Of a DNA stretch of 64,000 nucleotides, positions 52,164-60,067 are shown in pieces. The position numbers were made by a program, and so were the translations under genes. The notes beneath the pieces are model-generated. The model was not told the DNA's origin and made no database searches. It worked only from the letters and a program-made list of their open reading frames with translations. Location: assembly GCA_003155915.1 (NCBI GenBank), contig PMFA01000024.1:181162-245161 (forward strand), given 5' to 3'. Within the stretch, counting starts at the first letter, position 1. Every line of letters starts with the position of its first letter. The DNA is from Acidimicrobiaceae bacterium. GTDB lineage: Bacteria; Actinomycetota; Acidimicrobiia; Acidimicrobiales; RAAP-2.

Positions 52164-52763
52164 CTAGGCGCGACTTTCGAGGGTCGAGAGGAAACGATTC
52201 AACGAGTCGAGGGTCGCCTTCACCGCCGAGATGAGATCGTCTTCGGAACGCGCGATACCAAAACGATCGGCTTCGTTCGCCAGCGAACGAAGCGTCACGA
52301 TGACCGGCCAGTCTCGACCGTTCGTGACGTTGGTCACCGTCATGAGCGAATACGGTACGTCGTAGCCGAGGTCACGCAACGCCGCGAGCGTTGCTTCGGC
52401 GCCGCCGATCAGAGGGCCACTGCCGGCGCGTCCGATCCCGGTACGACCGTCGACCGATAGTTGCACCTCACAGAAACCATCGGAGGTGTCGTAGTCGGCA
52501 CGGATCAGCGCGACTCGAGGACCTTCGCCGCGTTGGATGTCAACCAGCGCACGATTCGCGTCTTCAACGACGACGGCCGCTTCGGGATAGTAGAGACTGG
52601 CGATCTGATTGGCCGCGCTGCGCGTCGCCAACGGATCCTTGGAGTTCGCAATCAGCGTGACGACGTTGACGTCGCCGTTGGCGTGCTTGGTGATACCGAC
52701 ATTGAGAACCCCGGGCAACGAACGCAGCTCGAGTTCGAAGTCTTCTTCCGTTCTTGACATCAT
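52164..52763 (-). CDS. Protein of unknown function, two-domain, in c-di-GMP operon
   Basis: A 199-residue protein. The N-terminal ~80 residues have a beta-alpha-beta pattern (LRSLPGVLNVGITKHANGDV...VVVED) like an ACT/ferredoxin-type fold. The C-terminal part, with VQLSVDGRTGIGRAGSGPLI and GGAEATLAALRDLG, recalls the substrate-pocket pattern of LeuA-dimer regulatory domains. No catalytic motif is visible. The ATG at 52763 overlaps the diguanylate cyclase stop. As the last gene of the operon it could bind a ligand or modulate the cyclase; this is inference. Confidence 0.62.
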   Translation of the reverse strand: MMSRTEEDFELELRSLPGVLNVGITKHANGDVNVVTLIANSKDPLATRSAANQIASLYYPEAAVVVEDANRALVDIQRGEGPRVALIRADYDTSDGFCEVQLSVDGRTGIGRAGSGPLIGGAEATLAALRDLGYDVPYSLMTVTNVTNGRDWPVIVTLRSLANEADRFGIARSEDDLISAVKATLDSLNRFLSTLESRA

Positions 52764-53653
52764 GAGATGCGAATGCCCTTCTTCTCGTAGAGACGTCCGT
52801 CGGCCATCCGCAGTAGCTCGCCCGGATCGGTCGAGTCACGCGGAGAAGTCGCGGTCCCGATTGTGAACTCTACGGGATTGCCGAGCGCCACGAGGTGACC
52901 CTTCAGCCGTTCGGTGAAGCCCGAGGACTCGTGTCCCTCTGCGTTACTCAAGATCACCGCGAACTCGTCCCCGCCGATGCGCGCTGCGGTGTCGCCCTGG
53001 CGAACGGCCTGGCGCAACGCGAACCCGAATTGACGTAACAAATGGTTGCCGAACTCGTGGCCGGACTTGTCGTTCACGGCCTTGAAGTTATTCAGATCCA
53101 CTAGGACCAGCGTGAACGCCCAGCCGTAGCGAGCGCTGCGCGCGGCCGAAACTTCGAGGGCCTCATCGAAGCTGCGGCGATTCGCAATGTTGGTGAGCGG
53201 GTCGTGAGCGGCACTGAAGCGCGCGAGGTGCAGGGACATCGCCAACTGGCACGCAGTGCGCACGGCGTCACATTCGGCCGAGGGCACGGTGTCGGGTTCG
53301 CAGTAGACACCCGGCGACGCGTTGAGGTGCGCCGCCATTTCGGGTGTCACGGCTTCGCCACCGAGTCGGAACATCTGCGTGCCGAACGATTCGTTGACGA
53401 GAACGACGGCCACGTCAGTGAGTGAGTGTCGGGTCGCGAACAACTCGAGTATCGAATAGATGAATCCGACGCCGAGTTCGCGTTCGGATAGTTCGTTCAG
53501 CATCGTCTGGAACAACCACGGCTCGTAATCTTCGCCCCCAAAACCGGTGCCCGGATCGACCGCGTGAATCGAGATCAGCTTCGCAGCCGACCCGGAATCA
53601 TCGTCGCTCTCATCGCGCATGGACTCGGCCATCGAACCGTTCTTGGAGCTCAC
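52760..53653 (-). CDS. GGDEF diguanylate cyclase
   Basis: A 297-residue c-di-GMP synthase. Residues ~45-125 are a sensory region without a clear family (WLFQTMLNELSERELGVGFI). The GGDEF domain follows from HDPLTNIANRRSFDEAL to the end, with the intact active site RIGGDEFAVIL. The product-binding I-site R-x-x-D five residues ahead of GGDEF reads RQGDTAARIG, R-Q-G-D, so allosteric inhibition is possible. GTG 53653 overlaps the preceding GGDEF-EAL stop (GTGA). It belongs to the four-gene operon and, unlike its neighbour, has no EAL domain. Confidence 0.87.
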   Translation of the reverse strand: MSSKNGSMAESMRDESDDDSGSAAKLISIHAVDPGTGFGGEDYEPWLFQTMLNELSERELGVGFIYSILELFATRHSLTDVAVVLVNESFGTQMFRLGGEAVTPEMAAHLNASPGVYCEPDTVPSAECDAVRTACQLAMSLHLARFSAAHDPLTNIANRRSFDEALEVSAARSARYGWAFTLVLVDLNNFKAVNDKSGHEFGNHLLRQFGFALRQAVRQGDTAARIGGDEFAVILSNAEGHESSGFTERLKGHLVALGNPVEFTIGTATSPRDSTDPGELLRMADGRLYEKKGIRIS

Positions 53654-55953
53654 AGTTGCAAGTCTGCCAGTTCGACCGGGGTCGGTTCGACGGACCTCAG
53701 GATCGAAGCAGCGACGGCTCCTTCTCGGAGCATTTCGGAGAGTTCCGCAGCGGGAACGGGTCGCGAAATGAGATAGCCCTGGCCGCGGTAACAACCGAGT
53801 TCGAGCAGCTTTTGGATGATCGTGTCGGACTCGATGCCCTCGGCGATGACGCCCAGGTTCAGCGCCGCGCCCAGTCGGATGATCGACTCCACAATGGCCC
53901 GGTCGTAGGCGTCAGTCGTGATCCCGCGCACGAAACTCATATCGAGCTTCAGGAGGTCCACCGGGAGGTTCTTCAGGCCGGTCATCGACGCGAAGCCCGT
54001 GCCGAAGTCATCCAGGGCGATCTCGACGCCGAGCGCCTGGAAACTCTTCAGAATCTTGGCGATCCGCTCCGGCTCATCCAGGACGGCGTATTCGGTGATC
54101 TCAATGCACAGGCGGTTGCCGGGGACGTTGTTCTCGCGCAGACAGCGTTCAACGAACTCAACCAAGTCGCCCATCTTGAAGTCGGCCGGCGACATGTTGA
54201 TGCGCACGATAAAGGGCAGCTCCGGGTACTCAATCTGCCAGATCGCCAACTGGCGACAGGCTTCGGCGAAGACCCAGCGGCCCAGTTCGGTGACCAATCC
54301 CGTCTCCTCGGCCACCGTAATGAATTCTGAGGCCGCCAGGAGTCCGCGCGTCGGGTGCTCCCAACGGACGAGGGCCTCGGCGGCGAGCACCGCGCCGGTA
54401 CGAAGATTCACCTCGGGCTGGAAGTGCAGACGCAGACCACCCATATCTATGGCTTCGCGCAGCATCAACTCCGTGCGGGAGCGGTCATTGACCTCTTCAC
54501 GAAGATCACGGTCGAAAACGACGGCCTGGTTGCGACCACGGGCCTTGGCGGCGTACATGGCGACGTCGGCCCACCCGAGCAGGTCCAGTTCACTCTGTTC
54601 GCCCGGTTCGGCCATGGCGATGCCGATGCTCGCGGTATGGGTGACCTCCTGGCCGGCGATAGCCACCGGTTGGGCGATCACGTCGAGAATGCGATAGGCC
54701 GTGGCGAGAATCTCCATCTCGCTCTTGGCCTTATCGACGATGAAGACGAACTCGTCGCCCCCGAGACGAGCGGCGAAGTCGTTGGTGCGAATACTGGTAC
54801 GGATTCGATCCGCGATCGTGACGAGGAGGCGGTCACCACTGCCGTGCCCCAAGTAGTCGTTCATGATCTTGAAACGGTCGAGGTCGATCACCATCACGGC
54901 GGTCTGTCGCTTCGCGTTGAGTCGAGACTTCAGCTCGTGGATCAGCGCTCGGCGGTTGGGCAGGCCCGTCAGTTCATCGTGGTTCGCGTTGAAGCGCGTG
55001 CGCTCCTCGGCGTCGATTCGGCCCTGGAGTTGCACGAGCATGGAGGCGACCGCCTGGAGAGCATTGATCTCAGGCGTGTTCCAATTGTGCAGGTTGAAGT
55101 GAAGGAAGCCGAGCACCCCCCACGTTGAATCGCCGAGCAGGAGCGGTACGGCGACGCCGGCGGCGGGGGTGATGCCCGCTCCGTCGATCATTCGGTCGCG
55201 ATAGTCGTCGGTGATGTCCTCGGTACCGGTCAGATACGGTGAGCGCAGATCGCGCAGCGCCATAAAAATCGGGTCCGCGTCAAAGGAGATCTCGCCCAGT
55301 GGGTCCGGGTCGGGTATTTCATCTCGCGGCGGCCATTCCGACTCGAGAATGGTGAGGCCTCGAACGAGGTCATGACGTCGAATGAATGCGACGTCCGCGT
55401 TGAGGAATTCAGCAAGAACCTGGCAGACCCAGTCGAGGACTTCTTGTCGATTCGTCGCCGATGCCGGCATGAGCTTTTCGGCAACTTGAGCGACTAATTC
55501 GTCAAGGCGACGCTGATGCAGCAACAGCCCTTCGCGAGTCGCGAGCGTCGCTACGTGGCTCAACAGACTGCCGAAGGCCTTGGTGAGGGAACGTTCGCGA
55601 CCGGACCAAGTGCGTCCATGTCGCGCAACGACCAGGGCGCCGACGACGTCACCGTCTTGCACCACGATCGAATCGACGAGGACGCCCCATTCAACGCCGA
55701 GGACCACGCACGAGAATCCACCGAAGGGAATCTCGCCGGTCAACTGAAGCCGCACCCGCTCACTGATGCTGTCAAACGCACGCTCGGCGTCCGTGCCGAC
55801 GAGTGGTTCTAGCTCGAAGCCCGGGATCGGCTTCGTGAGATTCGTCACTACCGCGACGATTTGTGTACCGGGAACGACCTGGAGGAGAGTTTCGACGACG
55901 AGACGCGTCTCTTCGCCCGCGCGGTCCAGATACGAGTGACTGAGACTTCTCAT
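53650..55953 (-). CDS. GAF-GAF-GGDEF-EAL c-di-GMP synthase/phosphodiesterase
   Basis: A 767-residue dual-domain protein. Two GAF-like sensory domains occupy about residues 1-155 and 165-335. The GGDEF domain (~340-495) keeps NHDELTGLPNRRALI and RLGGDEFVFIV. The EAL domain (~510-765) keeps AEALVRWEHPTRG, the metal ligand EITE, DDFGTGFAS, LLKLDMSF and VIAEGIES, so hydrolysis should be possible. The layout resembles M. tuberculosis Rv1354c. It lies 143 bp after the GNAT-E1-nitroreductase gene, with a hairpin in the gap, and is coupled to the downstream cyclase. Confidence 0.9.
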   Translation of the reverse strand: MRSLSHSYLDRAGEETRLVVETLLQVVPGTQIVAVVTNLTKPIPGFELEPLVGTDAERAFDSISERVRLQLTGEIPFGGFSCVVLGVEWGVLVDSIVVQDGDVVGALVVARHGRTWSGRERSLTKAFGSLLSHVATLATREGLLLHQRRLDELVAQVAEKLMPASATNRQEVLDWVCQVLAEFLNADVAFIRRHDLVRGLTILESEWPPRDEIPDPDPLGEISFDADPIFMALRDLRSPYLTGTEDITDDYRDRMIDGAGITPAAGVAVPLLLGDSTWGVLGFLHFNLHNWNTPEINALQAVASMLVQLQGRIDAEERTRFNANHDELTGLPNRRALIHELKSRLNAKRQTAVMVIDLDRFKIMNDYLGHGSGDRLLVTIADRIRTSIRTNDFAARLGGDEFVFIVDKAKSEMEILATAYRILDVIAQPVAIAGQEVTHTASIGIAMAEPGEQSELDLLGWADVAMYAAKARGRNQAVVFDRDLREEVNDRSRTELMLREAIDMGGLRLHFQPEVNLRTGAVLAAEALVRWEHPTRGLLAASEFITVAEETGLVTELGRWVFAEACRQLAIWQIEYPELPFIVRINMSPADFKMGDLVEFVERCLRENNVPGNRLCIEITEYAVLDEPERIAKILKSFQALGVEIALDDFGTGFASMTGLKNLPVDLLKLDMSFVRGITTDAYDRAIVESIIRLGAALNLGVIAEGIESDTIIQKLLELGCYRGQGYLISRPVPAAELSEMLREGAVAASILRSVEPTPVELADLQL

Positions 55954-55992
55954 GGGGGATCTACCTTCGCCGACAGATAAAGGCCTGGATCA

Positions 55993-56018
55993 GGGGTTGA
56001 ACCTTGCGGTTCGACCCC
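55993..56018 (-). other. Hairpin in the leader between the E1-like and GGDEF-EAL genes
   Basis: On the minus strand GGGGTCGAACC and GGTTCAACCCC form an 11-bp stem with one C/A mismatch and a GCAA (GNRA) tetraloop. It lies 40 nt before ATG 55953 and 79 nt after the upstream stop. It could be an attenuator, a processing site or a structured leader; it does not match a known riboswitch consensus. Confidence 0.4.
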
Positions 56019-56096
56019 CGTTATGCAGTTTTGTTACCTGAGAAAGATTATTACACAGGCCGTCTAAGAAGTAAACCCCAACATTCTCACCACTTT

Positions 56097-58997
56097 TCAT
56101 CTTTTTTCGACGGAGTAAGGCTCAATTGGAGAGATCGTTTCGGTGTCGCGGCTCAGGACGTGACTCAGTGGAAGTCGCACGCTGTGCACCGAGGGCGGGG
56201 GCGCCTGGAAGACCCGAAAGACCATGACGGCCGTCTCGCCGTCGCTGAGCCCCCAGAAATGATGGAAGCGCTCGGACTGCATGTGCATCTCATCGAGGTA
56301 GCGCTCGCCAGCCATGACGAGCATGTCAGATTCGTCAACGGCGTAAAGAAAAACTGGTGAGGTCGGTTGCACGGACAGTCCGTGCATCTCGGCCGTCAAC
56401 CAGAACCTCTCCATGGCCGAGCCCCCACGCACGTACCACATCGGGTCGGCGCGCGGGACGGTGATCATGGCCAAGGCCGAACTGGTCATCACCGAAGCCT
56501 GCATCCTCATCCCGAGGGCCGATCCCGCTCGCCAGTCCGAGAGATGACCCATCACGTCAGCGCGTCCGAGAATATCGAGTGCCGCGTAACCACCCGGATC
56601 GAGCTCGAGCGTGCGGACGTCAAGGCCTTCATCCAGGACGTCGCGACCGGGCCAACGGATCTCCGACAGCATCTCTTGGTGCACGGTCGGCAACAAGAAC
56701 CGCAGGCGATCGGACGCCGCGAGCAATTCCGCCCCGGCATTGATGCGACCCCGCTCGGTGGCGAAATGAAGTTGCGCCCCCTCGCGTTCGACACCACGCG
56801 TCAACGTTGCGACCGTCTCCGCTTCGATTGGGGACGGCTTGCCGATTCGGCGATTGGACGATCGACTCTGGAGATATTCGCGTAAAGGTGTGATCGCCAC
56901 GTCATCTGAGGATCCGAGTTGCAATGAGGCGACGTGGTGCGAAGGTCGACCCTGGGGAAAGAGTTTCACCGGCCCGAGCTTCTTGAGCGAGGCCGCTTGG
57001 ACTCGGGCATTGAAGAGGGCCGCACCGATGCCCACGTACGTCGCGCGATAGGCCACGTCCATGGTGGACGTGCGCTCGGGGATCATGAAGAACCGGATCT
57101 CGTCGTCGCTCGCCTCGAAGCGCCACGGCTGCACATTGCCGCCCGACGGCGCGCGCCGCGCGGCGTCAACGATCATCTCGATTGGGTCATCACTTTCAAG
57201 CGGTGGGTCTTGCGGCGGTGGCGTGAAGAGGTCGGCTTCGGCTTCGAGGTTGACCTCAACCGGTCCGAGACTCTCGAGAATCTCTTCGACGTCGAAGCGC
57301 ACCCGTCCCGACGGCAGCTCACCGCCGAGGCCGATTCGCCGCACCGCCGCCGCGACCGTCGCTGCACCGAGCGTAATTTCGCTCCCGAGTTGGGGCCAGC
57401 CCGTAATGGTCTGGCCGACTTCTAAGAGCGAGGCCGCACCGCGCGAGGACGCCTCGCGAGCTCCAATCAATCGAATCACGTACGGACCCTTTTGCGCCGT
57501 CGTCAGATTGGCCAACTTTGACGAGTCCATGTCGCCCAACAGTCCGTGGAAGATCGGACGATCCGGTTCGAGGTCGAAGCGCTCAACGTCGAGCACGCCC
57601 CGGTCACTCGTCTCCATGATCACCGGTATCTGACGATCGCGCGCCGCCTCGCGCACGAGGAACTTCATGTCCAGCGAGTCGCACTCTTCAATGACGAGGT
57701 CGAGTCCATCAAGAAACTCACCCAGGTTCTCCGGACGAATCCCGGTCGGTTCGACGACCACTCGCAAGTAGGGGTCGATCTCAGCGATTCGTCGTGCGGC
57801 GACCACCGCTTTATTGACGCCTAGGTCGAGCACGCTCGCGGGTATCCGATTCAAGTTCGACAGTTCCAACGTGTCAAAGTCGGCCAGGCGGATCTCACCC
57901 GCCAGTCCCTCCATCGCGATGACGTGGGCGATCGTATGACCGGCGCTCAGTCCCACCACGCCGATGCGAAGCGTGCGCTGTCGAGCCTGCTCGGCGCGAG
58001 TCAGTTTGTTGCGGTTGCGGTCAAGTCGAAGCGTCGAGAAGGACTTCGGCGCGAGGAGTCGAACGACGGCGCGACGCCACGGGTAATAGATCCATCGCGA
58101 GCCTTCATTGAGCAGTGGCTTGGAGACTGGAGGAATGATCTCGCCGAGTTGTTCATGTTGCTCGGCGAGACGGTCGATGATTTGCAGCGCCGAGTCCTCT
58201 CGAAGAATGCGCAGAACCTCTCGTTGTGCTCGTTCACCGACGTCCAAGATGAGCGGGCGACTGGCCCGATTGCGGGTCGAGGCCGGCTCAATTGGACCCT
58301 CCCCCGAGCGAGAAGGACCTCGAAGGAGTTGCTCGGCCTCGCGTCGATAGGCCTGTTGATTCACCGACGTCGCGAGTTCATAGGTGCGCCCACGTTGCCA
58401 CGCGACCGCCACGGTGCGATAACGCTCGTCGGGGAATGGCACCCAATGTGTTCCAACCTGTAGCGCCCCCGTTACGTCACCGACTGGCATCAACGCGTCC
58501 GACACCGCAGCGATGGCGAACTCCGCGCCCAACCAGTTCATGCCGTGCGTGACCGAACGCGAGATGGCGGCCAGGAGTCGCGCGCCGACCACTGAGGCGC
58601 CCTTAGACCACGCGCCCTTAATTTCCAGCGCGCCGAGTCGAATCTCTTGTTCGATCAGATCGTGAATGATGCCGATTTCCGGCGACGACGACATCTCTTC
58701 GATGATCGCGGCTTGGTGACTGCCCTCCAGCGGGCCGTGGAAACGCACGCCAGCGACCGCGGAACCGTCGGCATCAAATCCCAGAATGAACAGCGGCACA
58801 CCGTTGCCCTCTTCGAGTTCGAGGCGTCGCAACGTTCCCTCAAATCCTCGACTGCGGAAGATGCCCTCGGCCTCGTTGAGGTAAACCTTCCAGAGATCGG
58901 GTCGCTCCAAAGGATGGTGGCCTTCGAAACGTACTCCTGATTCTTGGTCTACGAAACTCGAGCCGTACCGATACCGACGACCGATTGAGTTACCCAC
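56097..58997 (-). CDS. Rv1355c/MoeY-like protein: GNAT-like, ThiF/E1-like and nitroreductase-like parts
   Basis: A 966-residue multidomain protein. Residues ~35-205 look like a GNAT/N-acyl-amino-acid-synthase fold (VPLFILGFDADGSAVAGVRF ... LEIKGAWSKGASVVGARLLA). Residues ~340-575 are an E1/ThiF adenylation domain: Rossmann turn VVGLSAGH (347-354), DFDTLELSNLNR with Asn381 and Arg384, Lys396 and Asp440, the ATP-contacting positions. No CxxC zinc pairs or thioester Cys are evident. Residues ~605-945 are nitroreductase-like (RRAPSGGNVQPWRF is the FMN entry). GTG 58997 has AAGGTGG. The last two parts match the M. tuberculosis MoeY layout, which also neighbours a GGDEF-EAL gene. Reaction unknown. 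Confidence 0.76.
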   Translation of the reverse strand: MGNSIGRRYRYGSSFVDQESGVRFEGHHPLERPDLWKVYLNEAEGIFRSRGFEGTLRRLELEEGNGVPLFILGFDADGSAVAGVRFHGPLEGSHQAAIIEEMSSSPEIGIIHDLIEQEIRLGALEIKGAWSKGASVVGARLLAAISRSVTHGMNWLGAEFAIAAVSDALMPVGDVTGALQVGTHWVPFPDERYRTVAVAWQRGRTYELATSVNQQAYRREAEQLLRGPSRSGEGPIEPASTRNRASRPLILDVGERAQREVLRILREDSALQIIDRLAEQHEQLGEIIPPVSKPLLNEGSRWIYYPWRRAVVRLLAPKSFSTLRLDRNRNKLTRAEQARQRTLRIGVVGLSAGHTIAHVIAMEGLAGEIRLADFDTLELSNLNRIPASVLDLGVNKAVVAARRIAEIDPYLRVVVEPTGIRPENLGEFLDGLDLVIEECDSLDMKFLVREAARDRQIPVIMETSDRGVLDVERFDLEPDRPIFHGLLGDMDSSKLANLTTAQKGPYVIRLIGAREASSRGAASLLEVGQTITGWPQLGSEITLGAATVAAAVRRIGLGGELPSGRVRFDVEEILESLGPVEVNLEAEADLFTPPPQDPPLESDDPIEMIVDAARRAPSGGNVQPWRFEASDDEIRFFMIPERTSTMDVAYRATYVGIGAALFNARVQAASLKKLGPVKLFPQGRPSHHVASLQLGSSDDVAITPLREYLQSRSSNRRIGKPSPIEAETVATLTRGVEREGAQLHFATERGRINAGAELLAASDRLRFLLPTVHQEMLSEIRWPGRDVLDEGLDVRTLELDPGGYAALDILGRADVMGHLSDWRAGSALGMRMQASVMTSSALAMITVPRADPMWYVRGGSAMERFWLTAEMHGLSVQPTSPVFLYAVDESDMLVMAGERYLDEMHMQSERFHHFWGLSDGETAVMVFRVFQAPPPSVHSVRLPLSHVLSRDTETISPIEPYSVEKR

Positions 58998-59350
58998 TGA
59001 CCACCTTTTCCAATCCGCGTGCGAAGGCCGACAGCCGTCAATTTGCCGCCATTTCCCTTGAAACTATAGTGAATCGTCCCTTGAATATGGTGGACCGAGA
59101 AGTCCCAACTTTGTTCAGTCGAAAGTCGAAAAACGCGAAAGGTCGTAGCCGCGAGTTCGCGCCACGCAACCTCAGTGGTCCTCAGATTTCCTTTCGGTAC
59201 AACTAGAATTCACACGCCGCGTCCATAGAATGGACAACATGTCGACTATCAGTCGTCTAGAAGTATGTTTTCACCAGGGCAATACCGAAGTACGAAGTTC
59301 TCATTGTCATGGTTTTGTCACAACATTGGCCACGAACACGGATGGAGAGA
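58998..59350. other. Divergent regulatory gap, relatively AT-rich
   Basis: This 353-bp stretch separates the E1-like operon (minus) from the response regulator (plus). It contains no convincing gene. A plausible plus-strand promoter is TTGCCG 59043-59048 with TATAGT 59065-59070 (16-bp spacer), about 280 bp ahead of the regulator. An untranslated leader or further promoters nearer the gene may exist. It is the natural place for control of the c-di-GMP operon by the response regulator. Confidence 0.4.
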
Positions 59351-60058
59351 ATGACCAAGATTCTGGTCGTAGATGACGACTCTGAGATGACCAAGCTCCT
59401 CGACACGTTCTTGACCGGAGAAGGTCATGAAGTCCTAGTGGCCGCCGATGGCGGCACAGCCGTTCGGGCCACTTCCTCGATGGAACCGGACTTGGTCCTC
59501 TTGGACATTGTCCTGGGCACCGAGGACGGACGTGACGTCCTTCGCGAACTGCGACTCATCAGCGACGTACCGGTGATCTTCCTAACTGGACGGGGACTTG
59601 AGTCGGAGCGGATTGCCGGGTTGAAACTCGGTGCCGACGACTACATCGTGAAGCCGTTTTCTTTGGGCGAAGTATCGGCCCGCATTGAATCGGTTCTGCG
59701 ACGTTCTGGCGCCAACTTGGCACAGTTGCACATCGACGCTCCGACGTTGCACTTTGGTGACCTGCTCATCAACGAGAACACGCATGAAGTCCATCTTCGC
59801 GGCGCGCTGCTCGAACTCACCTCCAAGGAGTTCGCACTCCTCGCGTTCCTCGCACGATCACCTCGACAGGTGTTCTCGCGCGAACAACTGCTCGAACACG
59901 TGTGGGAGTCCTCCAGCGAGTGGCAGAACGAGGCCACCGTGACCGAGCACATTCGTCGACTTCGCGCGAAGCTCGAAGTCGACCCCGATCACCCTCGTTG
60001 GATTACGACGGTCCGCGGCGTCGGGTATCGCTTCGAGCCGGAATCGACCGCGACTTAA
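59351..60058 (+). CDS. OmpR/PhoB family response regulator
   Basis: A 235-residue two-component regulator. The receiver has the acidic pocket VVDDDSEM, phosphorylation site Asp52 (LVLLDIVLG), Thr in VIFLTGRG and Lys in YIVKPFSLGE. The C-terminal winged helix includes LTSKEFALLAFLARSPRQVF and WITTVRGVGYRFEP. ATG 59351 was chosen because GGAGAG directly precedes it; ATG 59342 and 59309 are in frame but lack such a site. It lies tail-to-tail with the hybrid kinase gene 9 bp away, so they may or may not be partners. Confidence 0.9.
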   Translation: MTKILVVDDDSEMTKLLDTFLTGEGHEVLVAADGGTAVRATSSMEPDLVLLDIVLGTEDGRDVLRELRLISDVPVIFLTGRGLESERIAGLKLGADDYIVKPFSLGEVSARIESVLRRSGANLAQLHIDAPTLHFGDLLINENTHEVHLRGALLELTSKEFALLAFLARSPRQVFSREQLLEHVWESSSEWQNEATVTEHIRRLRAKLEVDPDHPRWITTVRGVGYRFEPESTAT

Positions 60059-60067
60059 CGGTCGCTC

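Noticed and set aside
55993..56018. tRNA T-arm-like sequence (GGTTCGACCCC on the plus strand)
   Set aside because: No acceptor stem, anticodon arm or CCA-end region fits around it; it is a simple hairpin in an intergenic leader.
55954..56096. Possible c-di-GMP riboswitch upstream of the GGDEF-EAL gene
   Set aside because: The hairpin has a GNRA loop, but the conserved GEMM-I core sequences and receptor stem are not present. I could not run a covariance model; an Infernal search for GEMM-I/II would settle it.
58985..59206. 73-codon frame in the divergent gap before the response regulator
   Set aside because: No family, no ribosome binding site and it overlaps the likely promoter region.
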